42,845 bases of DNA. It comes from an uncultured Ruminococcus sp. (GTDB lineage: Bacteria; Bacillota; Clostridia; Oscillospirales; Acutalibacteraceae). Below the pieces are notes generated by a model. The model was given only the letters and a program-made list of their open reading frames with translations. It did not search any database and had not been told where the DNA came from. Each line of letters begins with the position of its first letter. Positions within the stretch are counted from its first letter, which is position 1. The DNA is taken from NCBI GenBank assembly GCA_944412525.1, contig CALYBM010000030.1, forward strand, positions 1-42,845, written 5' to 3'. Both the position numbers and the translations under genes were made by a program. Shown here in pieces: positions 32,423 to 40,193 of the stretch.

Positions 32423-32451
32423 ATTATACATAAAAAGCGTATAAAATGCAA
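32423..32451 (-). promoter_or_regulatory. SigA-type promoter of efp
   Basis: TTGCAT (32446-32451) and TATAAT (32423-32428) with 17-nt spacing. The start would be near 32416, giving a leader of roughly 58 nt. It lets efp be expressed independently of aroQ-pepQ. Confidence 0.75.
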
Positions 32452-32456
32452 GTGTT

Positions 32457-33548
32457 TTAAAGAATAATAAGCTCTTTTGGCAAAGAAACAAGATTTTTAC
32501 AGCCGTTTTCTGTCACGCAAACCATATCTTCTATCCTTACTCCGAACTTGTCGGGCAGATAAATCCCGGGTTCGTCTGTGATTATCATACCGCTTTTTAA
32601 AATCGTATCTGAATTGACCGAAACGGTAGGTCCCTCGTGTATATCAAGGCCTACTCCGTGGCCCGTTGCGTGCCCGAAATACTTTCCGTAGCCTGCATTG
32701 CTGATAATATCTCTTGCTGTTTTATCAATTTCACTGCACAAAACTCCGCTTTTTATCTTTTCCAAAGCGGCAGTCTGTGCCTTTAAGACCGTGTTGTATA
32801 CCTCGTACATCTCATCTGTTGCGTGTCCTACGGCAACCGTCCTTGTGGTGTCGCTGTGATAGCCCTCATACACCGCACCTATATCAAAAGTGAAAAAGTC
32901 ACCGCTCTTTACCTTATCATCAGAGGGAACACCGTGAGGCAGAGAAGTTTTTTTGCCCGTAATCGTTATGAGATCAAATGAAATATCCTCCGCACCGTTC
33001 ATTTTCATCAAAAATTCAAGACGTGCGGAAATTTCATTTTCGCTTACACCGGGTTTTAGAAAATTAAGCACCTCATTATATGATTTTTCCGTAATGATTT
33101 GAGCTTTTTTAATTTTTTCAATCTCATCTGAAGATTTAACTATTCTAAGCCCGTTTATTGCACTGTCAAGGATTGACGAATCGTCACATTCTATGCCGTT
33201 TTTATTAAATAATGATTTAAAAGAATTAAACCTCGCAAGGCTTATTCCCAAAGCTTCAAAGTATAAACTTTTAATATTTTCTTCAACTAAATATTTTAAC
33301 AAATCCTCTGAAAGCTTCTTAAAGCAGACTACATCGATAAAATCAACCTTTTTTTGAGCCGCTTCAATGTACCTGAAATCAACAAACAAATAGGTTTTAT
33401 CGGCTGTTACAATCATAATACCTTCGCTGTTGAAAAAACCGCAAAGGTATCCTATATTTTTGGAATTTGTTATAAAAAGCGCTTCGGTTTTATCTTTTAA
33501 CACGGATTTAAGCGAATTAATCCGCTCAATAAAAATATCTTTATTCAT
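32457..33548 (-). CDS. pepQ: Xaa-Pro aminopeptidase family (M24) peptidase
   Basis: Two-metal M24 peptidase of 363 residues that removes residues next to proline in peptides. The N-terminal creatinase-like domain is followed by the pita-bread catalytic domain with the five metal ligands D222 (FDIGA), D233 (HSDTTR), H297 (TGHGVG), E326 (DEPGIY) and E340 (RIEDMV). It could be an aminopeptidase P or a prolidase; sequence alone does not decide. The ATG overlaps the aroQ stop by one base. aroQ, pepQ and efp in this order is a conserved Firmicute block. Confidence 0.93.
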   Translation of the reverse strand: MNKDIFIERINSLKSVLKDKTEALFITNSKNIGYLCGFFNSEGIMIVTADKTYLFVDFRYIEAAQKKVDFIDVVCFKKLSEDLLKYLVEENIKSLYFEALGISLARFNSFKSLFNKNGIECDDSSILDSAINGLRIVKSSDEIEKIKKAQIITEKSYNEVLNFLKPGVSENEISARLEFLMKMNGAEDISFDLITITGKKTSLPHGVPSDDKVKSGDFFTFDIGAVYEGYHSDTTRTVAVGHATDEMYEVYNTVLKAQTAALEKIKSGVLCSEIDKTARDIISNAGYGKYFGHATGHGVGLDIHEGPTVSVNSDTILKSGMIITDEPGIYLPDKFGVRIEDMVCVTENGCKNLVSLPKELIIL

Positions 33549-33979
33549 TATATCAGACCTTTAAGAGCTTGTATTGCAAGAAAATAGCTGTGCTTTCCAA
33601 ACCCTGCAATCTGACCTGCACATACAGGAGCAATAACAGAGGTATGCCTGAATTCTTCCCTTGCGTGTATATTTGACATATGAACCTCAATAAAAGGAAT
33701 TTTAAGACATGCGATAGCGTCACGCAAAGCATAGCTGTAATGTGTCAATGCACCTGCGTTTATTACTACTCCGCAGTATTCATCCTTTGCCGCATGAATT
33801 TTGTCAATTAAATCGCCCTCGTGATTTGACTGAAAAACATCAGCCGAAAAACCGTTATTCTGAGCATATTCCTTGATTTGCAATTCAATGCTCTCTGAAT
33901 TTTCGGTACCGTAAATTCCTTTTTCCCTAACACCTACCATATTAAGGTTAGGACCTAATAATACAAGAATTTTTTTCAT
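33548..33979 (-). CDS. aroQ: Type II 3-dehydroquinate dehydratase
   Basis: Third step of the shikimate pathway toward aromatic amino acids. The 143 residues carry the N-terminal GPNLNMVGVREKGIYG with catalytic tyrosine Y23, QSNHEGDLIDKIH, NAGALTHYS and EVHMSN with H100, all diagnostic of the type II dodecameric enzyme. No other aromatic genes are nearby. Its start lies 41 nt below the rpsU terminator; the promoter there is unclear. It overlaps pepQ by one base. Confidence 0.96.
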   Translation of the reverse strand: MKKILVLLGPNLNMVGVREKGIYGTENSESIELQIKEYAQNNGFSADVFQSNHEGDLIDKIHAAKDEYCGVVINAGALTHYSYALRDAIACLKIPFIEVHMSNIHAREEFRHTSVIAPVCAGQIAGFGKHSYFLAIQALKGLI

Positions 33980-34021
33980 AGTATCACCCAGTTAAATAAA
34001 ATAAAAAGTTTATAAATGGAC

Positions 34022-34050
34022 AAAAAGCGGACAGAATATACTGTCCGCTT
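34022..34050 (-). terminator. Rho-independent terminator after rpsU
   Basis: AAGCGGACAG (34025-34034) pairs perfectly with CTGTCCGCTT (34041-34050) around a 6-nt loop, and the minus strand continues with a run of T. It starts 6 nt after the rpsU stop, so rpsU is probably a single-gene unit. Confidence 0.9.
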
Positions 34051-34056
34051 GCTAAA

Positions 34057-34233
34057 TTACCTGTATTTGCGTTTGCGAGCTGCTTCGGATTTTTTCTTAC
34101 GCTTTACGGAAGGCTTTTCATAAGCTTCTCTCTTGCGTACCTCAGCAATAACGCCAGCTCTGGCACACTGCTTTTTGAATCTTCTTAATGCACTTTCAAG
34201 TGATTCATTTTCCTTAAGTCTAATCTCTGCCAT
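34057..34233 (-). CDS. rpsU: 30S ribosomal protein S21
   Basis: Small basic ribosomal protein of 58 residues, beginning [19 protein letters not shown] and ending in an Arg/Lys-rich tail ([14 protein letters not shown]). This is the normal S21 pattern: an acidic-to-basic helix pair with the conserved FKKQC and KREAYEKPS segments. The ATG at 34233 follows GGAGGGAAGAT. The gene has a near-perfect promoter, a folded leader and its own terminator, independent of leuS upstream. Confidence 0.96.
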   Translation of the reverse strand: MAEIRLKENESLESALRRFKKQCARAGVIAEVRKREAYEKPSVKRKKKSEAARKRKYR

Positions 34234-34244
34234 CTATCTTCCCT

Positions 34245-34288
34245 CCCATCTGCCGCTTGGCATGGGTACTTTGCATATAATTGCAAAG
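34245..34288 (-). promoter_or_regulatory. Structured leader of rpsU, second hairpin touching the ribosome site
   Basis: In the roughly 50-nt leader, CTTTGCA and TGCAAAG (34269-34275 and 34282-34288) form a 7-bp hairpin at the very start of the transcript. Then CCCAT-GCC pairs with GGC-AG-ATGGG (34245-34266, 2-nt bulge). The last arm overlaps the first G residues of the GGAGGG ribosome site. It could couple translation to S21 level, but this is inferred. Confidence 0.5.
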
Positions 34289-34291
34289 ACT

Positions 34292-34320
34292 ATTATACAA
34301 TATGTAACTATTAATGTCAA
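34292..34320 (-). promoter_or_regulatory. Consensus SigA promoter of rpsU
   Basis: TTGACA (34315-34320) and TATAAT (34292-34297) are exactly 17 nt apart, a perfect match to the vegetative consensus. Transcription would start near 34285, at the 5' end of the first leader hairpin. Confidence 0.9.
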
Positions 34321-34363
34321 TAGAAATGTAGAATTTTAGGAAAAATTAAATTTTAACCAAAGT

Positions 34364-36775
34364 TTATGGCTTAACAACAAGATTTACAAGCTTTTTGGGA
34401 ACAACAATTTCCTTAATTATGTTCATTCCGTCAATCGCTTTCTTGACATTTTCATCAGACTTAGCAAGGTTAAGCATTTCATCTTTTTGTGCATTAACAG
34501 ATATCTGAAGCTTTGCTTTGATTTTGCCGTTTACCTGAACAACAATTTCAACGCTGTCATCAACGCATTTAGCTTCGTCATACTTTGGCCAGCTTGCCTC
34601 GGCTAGTATTCCGTCGCCGAGCTTGCAGATTTCATAAACCTCCTCGGTAACGTGAGGAGCAAAGGGGTTGAGAAGAATTGAGAAAATCCTAAGCTCTTCC
34701 CTGTTAATCGCTTTTGTGTTTGTGATATCGTTAATAAGCGCCATAAGGGTAGCGATAGCAGTATTAAATTTGATGTTTTCAATGTCATCGCCGACCTTTT
34801 TGATTGCCTTGTGGAACGATGTCTCAAGCTCGGGACGAATTTCATCTCCGTCAATAAGCATTGTCTGCAAATTCCAGTAGCGCTCAACAAATCTGCGGCA
34901 GCCCCTGATACTCGACTGACTCCAAGGAGCAGCTTTTTCAAAATCGCCTATGAACATCTCATAAAGACGCATTGTATCGGCACCGTACTCCTCAACAATA
35001 TCATCGGGATTTACAACATTACCTCTCGATTTACTCATCTTCTCGCCGTTTTCACCCAAAATCATACCGTGCGATGTGCGCTTTGCGTACGGTTCGGGAG
35101 TCGGGACAACACCGATGTCATAGAGGAATTTGTGCCAAAAACGGCTGTAAAGCAAGTGAAGTGTTGTGTGCTCCATACCGCCGTTATACCAATCTACGGG
35201 AGACCAGTACTCAAGAGCTTCTTTTGAAGCAAGCGCTTCATTATTATGAGGATCCATATAACGCAGATAATACCACGAAGAACCTGCCCACTGCGGCATT
35301 GTATCTGTTTCACGGTATGCTTTTCCGCCGCAGTGAGGACATGTAGTTTCAATCCAGTCCGTCATTTTGGCAAGCGGAGATTCACCGTTGTCTGTCGGCT
35401 CATAAGACTCTACCATCGGAAGTTTCAGCGGGAGTTCACTTTCGTCAATCGGAACATAGCCGCATTTATCGCAGTGAACAATCGGAATCGGCTCACCCCA
35501 ATAGCGCTGACGAGAGAACACCCAGTCACGAAGCTTATAGTTAACTTTTGTGTGACCCTTTCCCTCTTTAGTCAGCCAGTCAATTATCTTCTTTTTAGCT
35601 TCGTCAACCGATAATCCGTCAAGCATACCCGAGTTTACCATAATTCCCGTTGCGCAGTCGGTAAACGCCGCTTCTTCGACGTTTCCGCCCTTTACAACCT
35701 CAATGATGGGCAAGTCAAATTTCTTAGCAAATTCCCAGTCTCGTGTATCATGAGCAGGAACAGCCATAATAGCGCCTGTTCCGTATGAAACAAGTACATA
35801 ATCTGAAATAAAGATAGGAATTTCCTTATTATTTACAGGATTAACAGCCATAACACCGTCAAGCCTTACGCCTGTTTTATCCTTGGCAACCTCTGTTCTT
35901 TCAAAATCGGATTTACGTGCAGCCGCAGCCTGATATGCCCTTATCTCGTCAATATTGCCGAGCTTATCCGCCCACTTCTCAATAAGAGGATGCTCAGGTG
36001 AAATTACCATATATGTTGCGCCGTAAAGTGTGTCGGCTCTGGTTGTATAAATAGTCAATGTATCGCCCGTTGTAGTTGTAAAGTCAACCTCCGCACCGGT
36101 GCTTCTTCCTATCCAGTTAATCTGCTGAGCCTTTACTCTGTCGGGATAATTAACAAGCTCAAGGTCGTTTATAAGCCTGTCTGCATATTCCGTAATCTTG
36201 AGCATCCACTGGGATTTTACTTTATGTATAACCTCGCTTCCGCAGCGTTCGCAAACTCCGTTGACAACCTCTTCGTTAGCAAGTACACATTTACACGATG
36301 TACACCAGTTTACATTCATCTCTTTTTTATACGCAAGACCCTTTTTAAAGAGCTGAATAAAAATCCACTGCGTCCACTTATAGTAATCGGGGTCGGTCGT
36401 ATTAATTTCTCTGCTCCAGTCAAAAGAAATTCCGAGCGACTGAATCTGCTTTTTAAATCGGGCAATATTATTCTTGGTTACGATTTCGGGATGAATATGG
36501 TTCTTGATTGCGTAATTTTCGGTAGGAAGTCCGAAAGCGTCCCAGCCGATAGGATAAAGAACATTATAACCCTGAAGCCTGCGTTTTCTTGCAACGGTAT
36601 CAAGAGCCGTATATGGGCGTGGATGCCCAACATGCAGTCCCTGTCCCGAAGGATACGGAAATTCTATCAAGGCATAAAATTTTTCTTTATTGGAATTATC
36701 CTCAGCATGAAATACACCTTTATCTTCCCAAATCTTCTGCCATTTTTGCTCTGTTGATTTATGGTTATACTTCAA
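34364..36775 (-). CDS. leuS: Leucyl-tRNA synthetase
   Basis: Charges tRNA-Leu. The 803 residues have the HIGH motif HVGH (48-51), a zinc-binding pair near 158-178 (CTSC and CERC), the CP1 editing domain with TTRADT (244-249) and KMSKS (579-583). The start is TTG at 36775 with GGAGGG 7 nt upstream. It lies 15 nt after rsfS and there is no room for a T-box leader. It ends the ftsY-to-leuS cluster; I did not find a clear terminator in the 43 nt before the rpsU promoter. Confidence 0.97.
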   Translation of the reverse strand: MKYNHKSTEQKWQKIWEDKGVFHAEDNSNKEKFYALIEFPYPSGQGLHVGHPRPYTALDTVARKRRLQGYNVLYPIGWDAFGLPTENYAIKNHIHPEIVTKNNIARFKKQIQSLGISFDWSREINTTDPDYYKWTQWIFIQLFKKGLAYKKEMNVNWCTSCKCVLANEEVVNGVCERCGSEVIHKVKSQWMLKITEYADRLINDLELVNYPDRVKAQQINWIGRSTGAEVDFTTTTGDTLTIYTTRADTLYGATYMVISPEHPLIEKWADKLGNIDEIRAYQAAAARKSDFERTEVAKDKTGVRLDGVMAVNPVNNKEIPIFISDYVLVSYGTGAIMAVPAHDTRDWEFAKKFDLPIIEVVKGGNVEEAAFTDCATGIMVNSGMLDGLSVDEAKKKIIDWLTKEGKGHTKVNYKLRDWVFSRQRYWGEPIPIVHCDKCGYVPIDESELPLKLPMVESYEPTDNGESPLAKMTDWIETTCPHCGGKAYRETDTMPQWAGSSWYYLRYMDPHNNEALASKEALEYWSPVDWYNGGMEHTTLHLLYSRFWHKFLYDIGVVPTPEPYAKRTSHGMILGENGEKMSKSRGNVVNPDDIVEEYGADTMRLYEMFIGDFEKAAPWSQSSIRGCRRFVERYWNLQTMLIDGDEIRPELETSFHKAIKKVGDDIENIKFNTAIATLMALINDITNTKAINREELRIFSILLNPFAPHVTEEVYEICKLGDGILAEASWPKYDEAKCVDDSVEIVVQVNGKIKAKLQISVNAQKDEMLNLAKSDENVKKAIDGMNIIKEIVVPKKLVNLVVKP

Positions 36776-36790
36776 TTTAGTTCCCTCCGT

Positions 36791-37144
36791 TTAGTCTATT
36801 ACATCTGAAAGGTCAACGGGATTTCCGTCCTGCCACAAACGGTCAAGGTCATAAAACTCACGAGCCTCGTCAGAAAATATATTTACAATAACATCAACAT
36901 AGTCAAGCAATATCCAGCTGTTTGAGCGATACCCCTCAATATGGCTTACGGAAAATCCCGCCCGGTCAAGCTTGTACTCAACCTCGTCCGCAAGAGCTTT
37001 TACATGAGTTGAGCTTGTACCCGTTGCAATCACCATATAGTCTGCAAGCACAGAAATATCGCTGATTTCTATCACCTGTATATTCAAGCCTTTTTTGCTG
37101 CTGATAGCCTTTGCCGCCAACACAGCCTGCTCATATGAATTCAT
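36791..37144 (-). CDS. rsfS: Ribosomal silencing factor RsfS
   Basis: Binds ribosomal protein L14 and blocks subunit joining when nutrients are scarce. The 117 residues include the family core ISVLADYMVIATGTSSTHV, GYRSNSWILLDYVDVIV and REFYDLDRLW. The ATG overlaps the yqeK stop (ATGA). It is the last small gene before leuS. Confidence 0.95.
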   Translation of the reverse strand: MNSYEQAVLAAKAISSKKGLNIQVIEISDISVLADYMVIATGTSSTHVKALADEVEYKLDRAGFSVSHIEGYRSNSWILLDYVDVIVNIFSDEAREFYDLDRLWQDGNPVDLSDVID

Positions 37145-37725
37145 TTACTACTTCCTTTCGCCTGTTTATTCGATACAATTTCGTTATAACAGAACAACTC
37201 GTCGGGATGGATTGCAAGCTCACGGGACGCTAAATCGCAAAAAGTAAATTTAAATCCGTAAAGCATTGCTTCCTCAAGACTTTTTCTTGATTTTTTCCGC
37301 ATGGTCTTAACACCCTTGTATGTTCTTTCCGCCGAAGTATAGTCAGCAATAAAAATTATTTTTTCAAGAAGCGACATACCTGCCCTGCCCGTTGTATGAT
37401 AACGAATTGCATTGATAATATCGGCATCGTTGATATTTAACTTATTATTTACATAAGCACTCCCGCTTATGCTGTGCCAAAGCTTAGGTGCGTTTTTTTG
37501 AGTTTCGTCTAAGATTATACCACTCTCGCTTATAATTTGCAACTGCTCTTCTTTAGGCAGTTCTTTTGTAATGTCATGCAAAACGCCTGCAAGTTCAGCT
37601 TTGGTTTCATCTCCGCCGTAACGCTTTGCAAGCTTTACCGCCTCTTTTGAAACATTGATACAATGATTATACCTTTGTTCACTCATCATCGGTTTAATTA
37701 TTTTCTTATATTCTTCAATATTCAT
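37141..37725 (-). CDS. yqeK: HD-domain nucleotide hydrolase YqeK
   Basis: HD-type phosphohydrolase of 194 residues; Bacillus YqeK-type enzymes split Ap4A symmetrically to ADP. The metal residues are H21 (YNHCINV), H50-D51 (VLHDITKE), H84 (WHSISG), H110 (RYHTTG) and D128 (FIADYT). The gene overlaps nadD and rsfS by 4 nt each. The nadD-yqeK-rsfS order is widespread in Gram-positives. Confidence 0.94.
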   Translation of the reverse strand: MNIEEYKKIIKPMMSEQRYNHCINVSKEAVKLAKRYGGDETKAELAGVLHDITKELPKEEQLQIISESGIILDETQKNAPKLWHSISGSAYVNNKLNINDADIINAIRYHTTGRAGMSLLEKIIFIADYTSAERTYKGVKTMRKKSRKSLEEAMLYGFKFTFCDLASRELAIHPDELFCYNEIVSNKQAKGSSK

Positions 37726-38336
37726 TCCCTGCGCTCCTTATACAAATCATTTTGCTTAATATATTCGTAAACATCTTCATCAATTAAAGGTTCAATATTT
37801 TTATCAAAATCAATGTTCTTGCGTATAAAGGTAGAAGAAACAGTTAAAACGGGCTTATCTAAAATTACTGCTCTTGCGCCGAGCGGCTTTAAAACACGCT
37901 CATAGTAATCGCTAAGTTGTGCAAAATCAGAAGAATTTCTCGGCACGGCTGCAATAAATGCATTTTTAAATATAATATCTGGATTTTTCCATTTATCAAG
38001 CGTTAAAAACATATCCGCACCGACAACAAAGTACAGCGTATCGCTTTTATAAACTGCTTTTAATTCCGACAGGGTTTCATAAGTATAGCTCTTACCCTTT
38101 CGTTTGATTTCAATGTCGGATACATAAAAATCACTGTATTTTTTAACCGCGATACGGCACATATTCAGTCTGTCAGCCTCGCTTGCGAGGTCATCCGAAA
38201 TCTTATGCGGAGGTGTGTATGTCGGTATAAAAATAATCTTGTCAAGCCCTATTTGCTCTTTGCAATATAATGCAAGCAAAATGTGACCGTTATGAATCGG
38301 GTTGAATGTACCGCCTATTATACCTATTTTGCTCAT
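37722..38336 (-). CDS. nadD: Nicotinate-nucleotide adenylyltransferase NadD
   Basis: Makes deamido-NAD from nicotinate mononucleotide and ATP, an essential step in NAD synthesis. The 204 residues have the nucleotidyltransferase signature GGTFNPIHNGH (8-18) and the second motif SSTFIR (167-172). The ATG overlaps the yhbY stop by 4 nt, and the stop overlaps yqeK by 4 nt. Confidence 0.97.
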   Translation of the reverse strand: MSKIGIIGGTFNPIHNGHILLALYCKEQIGLDKIIFIPTYTPPHKISDDLASEADRLNMCRIAVKKYSDFYVSDIEIKRKGKSYTYETLSELKAVYKSDTLYFVVGADMFLTLDKWKNPDIIFKNAFIAAVPRNSSDFAQLSDYYERVLKPLGARAVILDKPVLTVSSTFIRKNIDFDKNIEPLIDEDVYEYIKQNDLYKERRE

Positions 38337-38641
38337 GACTTTTTATTTGTCTTGGGCAAAACTATAACGGGCTCGTCCTCGTTTTTACGATAGAGGACAA
38401 ATTTTGAACCGATAACCTGAACAACATCTGCGCCGCATTTGTCGGCAATAATATCGGCAGCATCTCTTGAGGAATAAGCACTGTTATCAAGCACCTTTCC
38501 CTTGATGATCTCACGGGCGGTAAGTGCCGTGTCAGCCTGATTAATTATATTATCGGTTATCTCTCCCTTGCCTAAAATCAAAATAGTATCAATTCTGTTT
38601 GCAAGTCCTCTCAAATAAGCTCTTTGTTTACTTGTAAGCAT
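38333..38641 (-). CDS. yhbY: YhbY/CRM-domain RNA-binding protein
   Basis: 102-residue protein that binds pre-50S ribosomal particles in other bacteria. The whole length is a CRM domain: LTSKQRAYLRGLAN at the start, ILILGKGEITDN, a GxKVLDNS-type middle and VVQVIGSKFVLYR near the end. It is 12 nt downstream of rdgB and overlaps nadD by 4 nt. Confidence 0.93.
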   Translation of the reverse strand: MLTSKQRAYLRGLANRIDTILILGKGEITDNIINQADTALTAREIIKGKVLDNSAYSSRDAADIIADKCGADVVQVIGSKFVLYRKNEDEPVIVLPKTNKKS

Positions 38642-38653
38642 ATATAAAACCTT

Positions 38654-39259
38654 TCAATTATTCTTAGATTTTTCAAAATATTTTTCAAGCTCGGATTTTA
38701 ATTTTCTCAAAGCCTGTCCCCTGTGACTTACAGCGTCCTTTTCGCTGTCTGAAAGCTGTGCATAACTCTTCCCACCGTACAAAAATATCGGGTCATATCC
38801 AAAGCCGCCTTCGCCCTGCGGTTTGTACGCTATACTTCCGTTGCACACGCCCTCAACTTCAATTTTATCTCCGTTTGGAAGAATACAGCATATAGCACAG
38901 GTAAAATGAGCTGTTCTGTCATCTTTTGAAACATTTTCAAGTTCCGATAAAAGCTTTTTGTTTTTATCTTCATCAGTTGCGTTTTCTCCCGCATAACGGG
39001 CAGAAAACACTCCCGGACGCCCGTCTAATGCATCAACCGACAATCCCGAATCATCAGCCACAGCGGGCATTGATGTTTTCTTAAAGGCAGCTTCCGCCTT
39101 TAAATAAGCGTTTTCGGCAAATGTAGTTCCCGTTTCCTCCACATCGTCAAGGCATACTCCCGCTTCTTTTGCAGTTACAGCCTCGATTCCGAGCGGATCT
39201 AAAATGCGTTTGAGCTCTTTTAGTTTTTTGGGATTGTTAGTAGCTATTATAAATTTCAT
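38654..39259 (-). CDS. rdgB: XTP/dITP diphosphatase (RdgB/HAM1 type)
   Basis: Removes deaminated purine nucleotides (ITP, XTP) so they are not built into DNA or RNA. The 201 residues have TNNPKK (7-12), the acidic DDSGL (69-73), GFGYDP (152-157) and SHRGQA (178-183). It lies 5 nt after ftsY. Housekeeping in function and normal in length. Confidence 0.96.
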   Translation of the reverse strand: MKFIIATNNPKKLKELKRILDPLGIEAVTAKEAGVCLDDVEETGTTFAENAYLKAEAAFKKTSMPAVADDSGLSVDALDGRPGVFSARYAGENATDEDKNKKLLSELENVSKDDRTAHFTCAICCILPNGDKIEVEGVCNGSIAYKPQGEGGFGYDPIFLYGGKSYAQLSDSEKDAVSHRGQALRKLKSELEKYFEKSKNN

Positions 39260-39264
39260 ATAAA

Positions 39265-40179
39265 TTACTCCGTTTTTGCAAAAAGTGCTTTTGCAAAATC
39301 ATCTGAATTAAACGGCTGCAAATCGTCAATCTGCTCTCCGACGCCTATAAACTTAACAGGTATACCCAGTCCGTCTTTGATTGCAAGTACAACTCCGCCT
39401 TTTGCGGTGCCGTCGAGCTTTGTAAGTACAATACCTGTAATGCCCGTTGCTTCTCTGAACTGTTCAGCCTGATTTACGGCATTTTGACCTGTTGTTGCGT
39501 CAAGCACCAAAAGCTTTTCTTTTGCCGCATCGGGAAGTTCTCTGTCAATAATGCGATTTATCTTAGCAAGCTCGTCCATAAGATGTTTTTTGTTGTGCAG
39601 GCGTCCTGCCGTGTCGCAAATAATTACATCGGCGTTTCTTGCCTTTGCTGCGGAAATTGCGTCATACACAACAGCGGCAGGATCGCTTCCCTCATTTTGC
39701 TTAATGATTTCACAGCCGCTTCTTTTTGCCCATATATCAAGCTGGTCAATGGCTGCTGCACGGAAGGTGTCGGCAGCGGCAAGAATAACCTTTTTGCCGT
39801 CTTTTGAAAGACTGTTTGCAAGCTTGCCGATAGTAGTGGTTTTTCCAACTCCGTTTACACCTATAACAAGAATGATTGACGGGCTTGTCGATATGTCAAG
39901 CTCTTCACCGCCCTTGAGCATCTGCGAAACAGTTTCCTCAAGAAGTCGGTTTATCTCTTCGGGATCGGTGATACCTTCTTTTTTAACTCTGTCTTTTAGC
40001 TCGTCACAGATTTTTTCGGCGGTGTACACGCCTACATCACCCATCACAAGAAGTTCCTCGAGTTCCTCAAAAAGCTCATCGTCAATCTTTGTAAACGACT
40101 TTAGCATCGAATCAATCTGACCGACAACGGCGTTTCTTGTTTTTTTAAGGCCTTCCTTAATCTTATTAAAAAATCCCAT
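39265..40179 (-). CDS. ftsY: Signal recognition particle receptor FtsY
   Basis: GTPase that receives SRP-bound ribosomes at the membrane for co-translational insertion. The 304 residues consist of a short N domain without the acidic A region of enterobacteria, then the G domain: GVNGVGKT (107-114), DTFRAAA (137-143), DTAGR (189-193) and TKLDG (253-257). It follows smc by 14 nt, the common rnc-smc-ftsY order in Gram-positives. Confidence 0.97.
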   Translation of the reverse strand: MGFFNKIKEGLKKTRNAVVGQIDSMLKSFTKIDDELFEELEELLVMGDVGVYTAEKICDELKDRVKKEGITDPEEINRLLEETVSQMLKGGEELDISTSPSIILVIGVNGVGKTTTIGKLANSLSKDGKKVILAAADTFRAAAIDQLDIWAKRSGCEIIKQNEGSDPAAVVYDAISAAKARNADVIICDTAGRLHNKKHLMDELAKINRIIDRELPDAAKEKLLVLDATTGQNAVNQAEQFREATGITGIVLTKLDGTAKGGVVLAIKDGLGIPVKFIGVGEQIDDLQPFNSDDFAKALFAKTE

Positions 40180-40193
40180 ATGATCAATCCTTT

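Noticed and set aside
33980..34021. Promoter for aroQ between the rpsU terminator and aroQ
   Set aside because: Only poor matches (TTGTCC and TTTTAT at short spacing) were found, so no feature was called.
36224..36757. 177-residue plus-strand frame opposite leuS
   Set aside because: A mirror of the leuS codon pattern with no start signals and no recognisable fold.
39551..40120. 189-residue plus-strand frame opposite ftsY
   Set aside because: Serine-rich low-complexity translation typical of antisense reading; ftsY is certain on the other strand.
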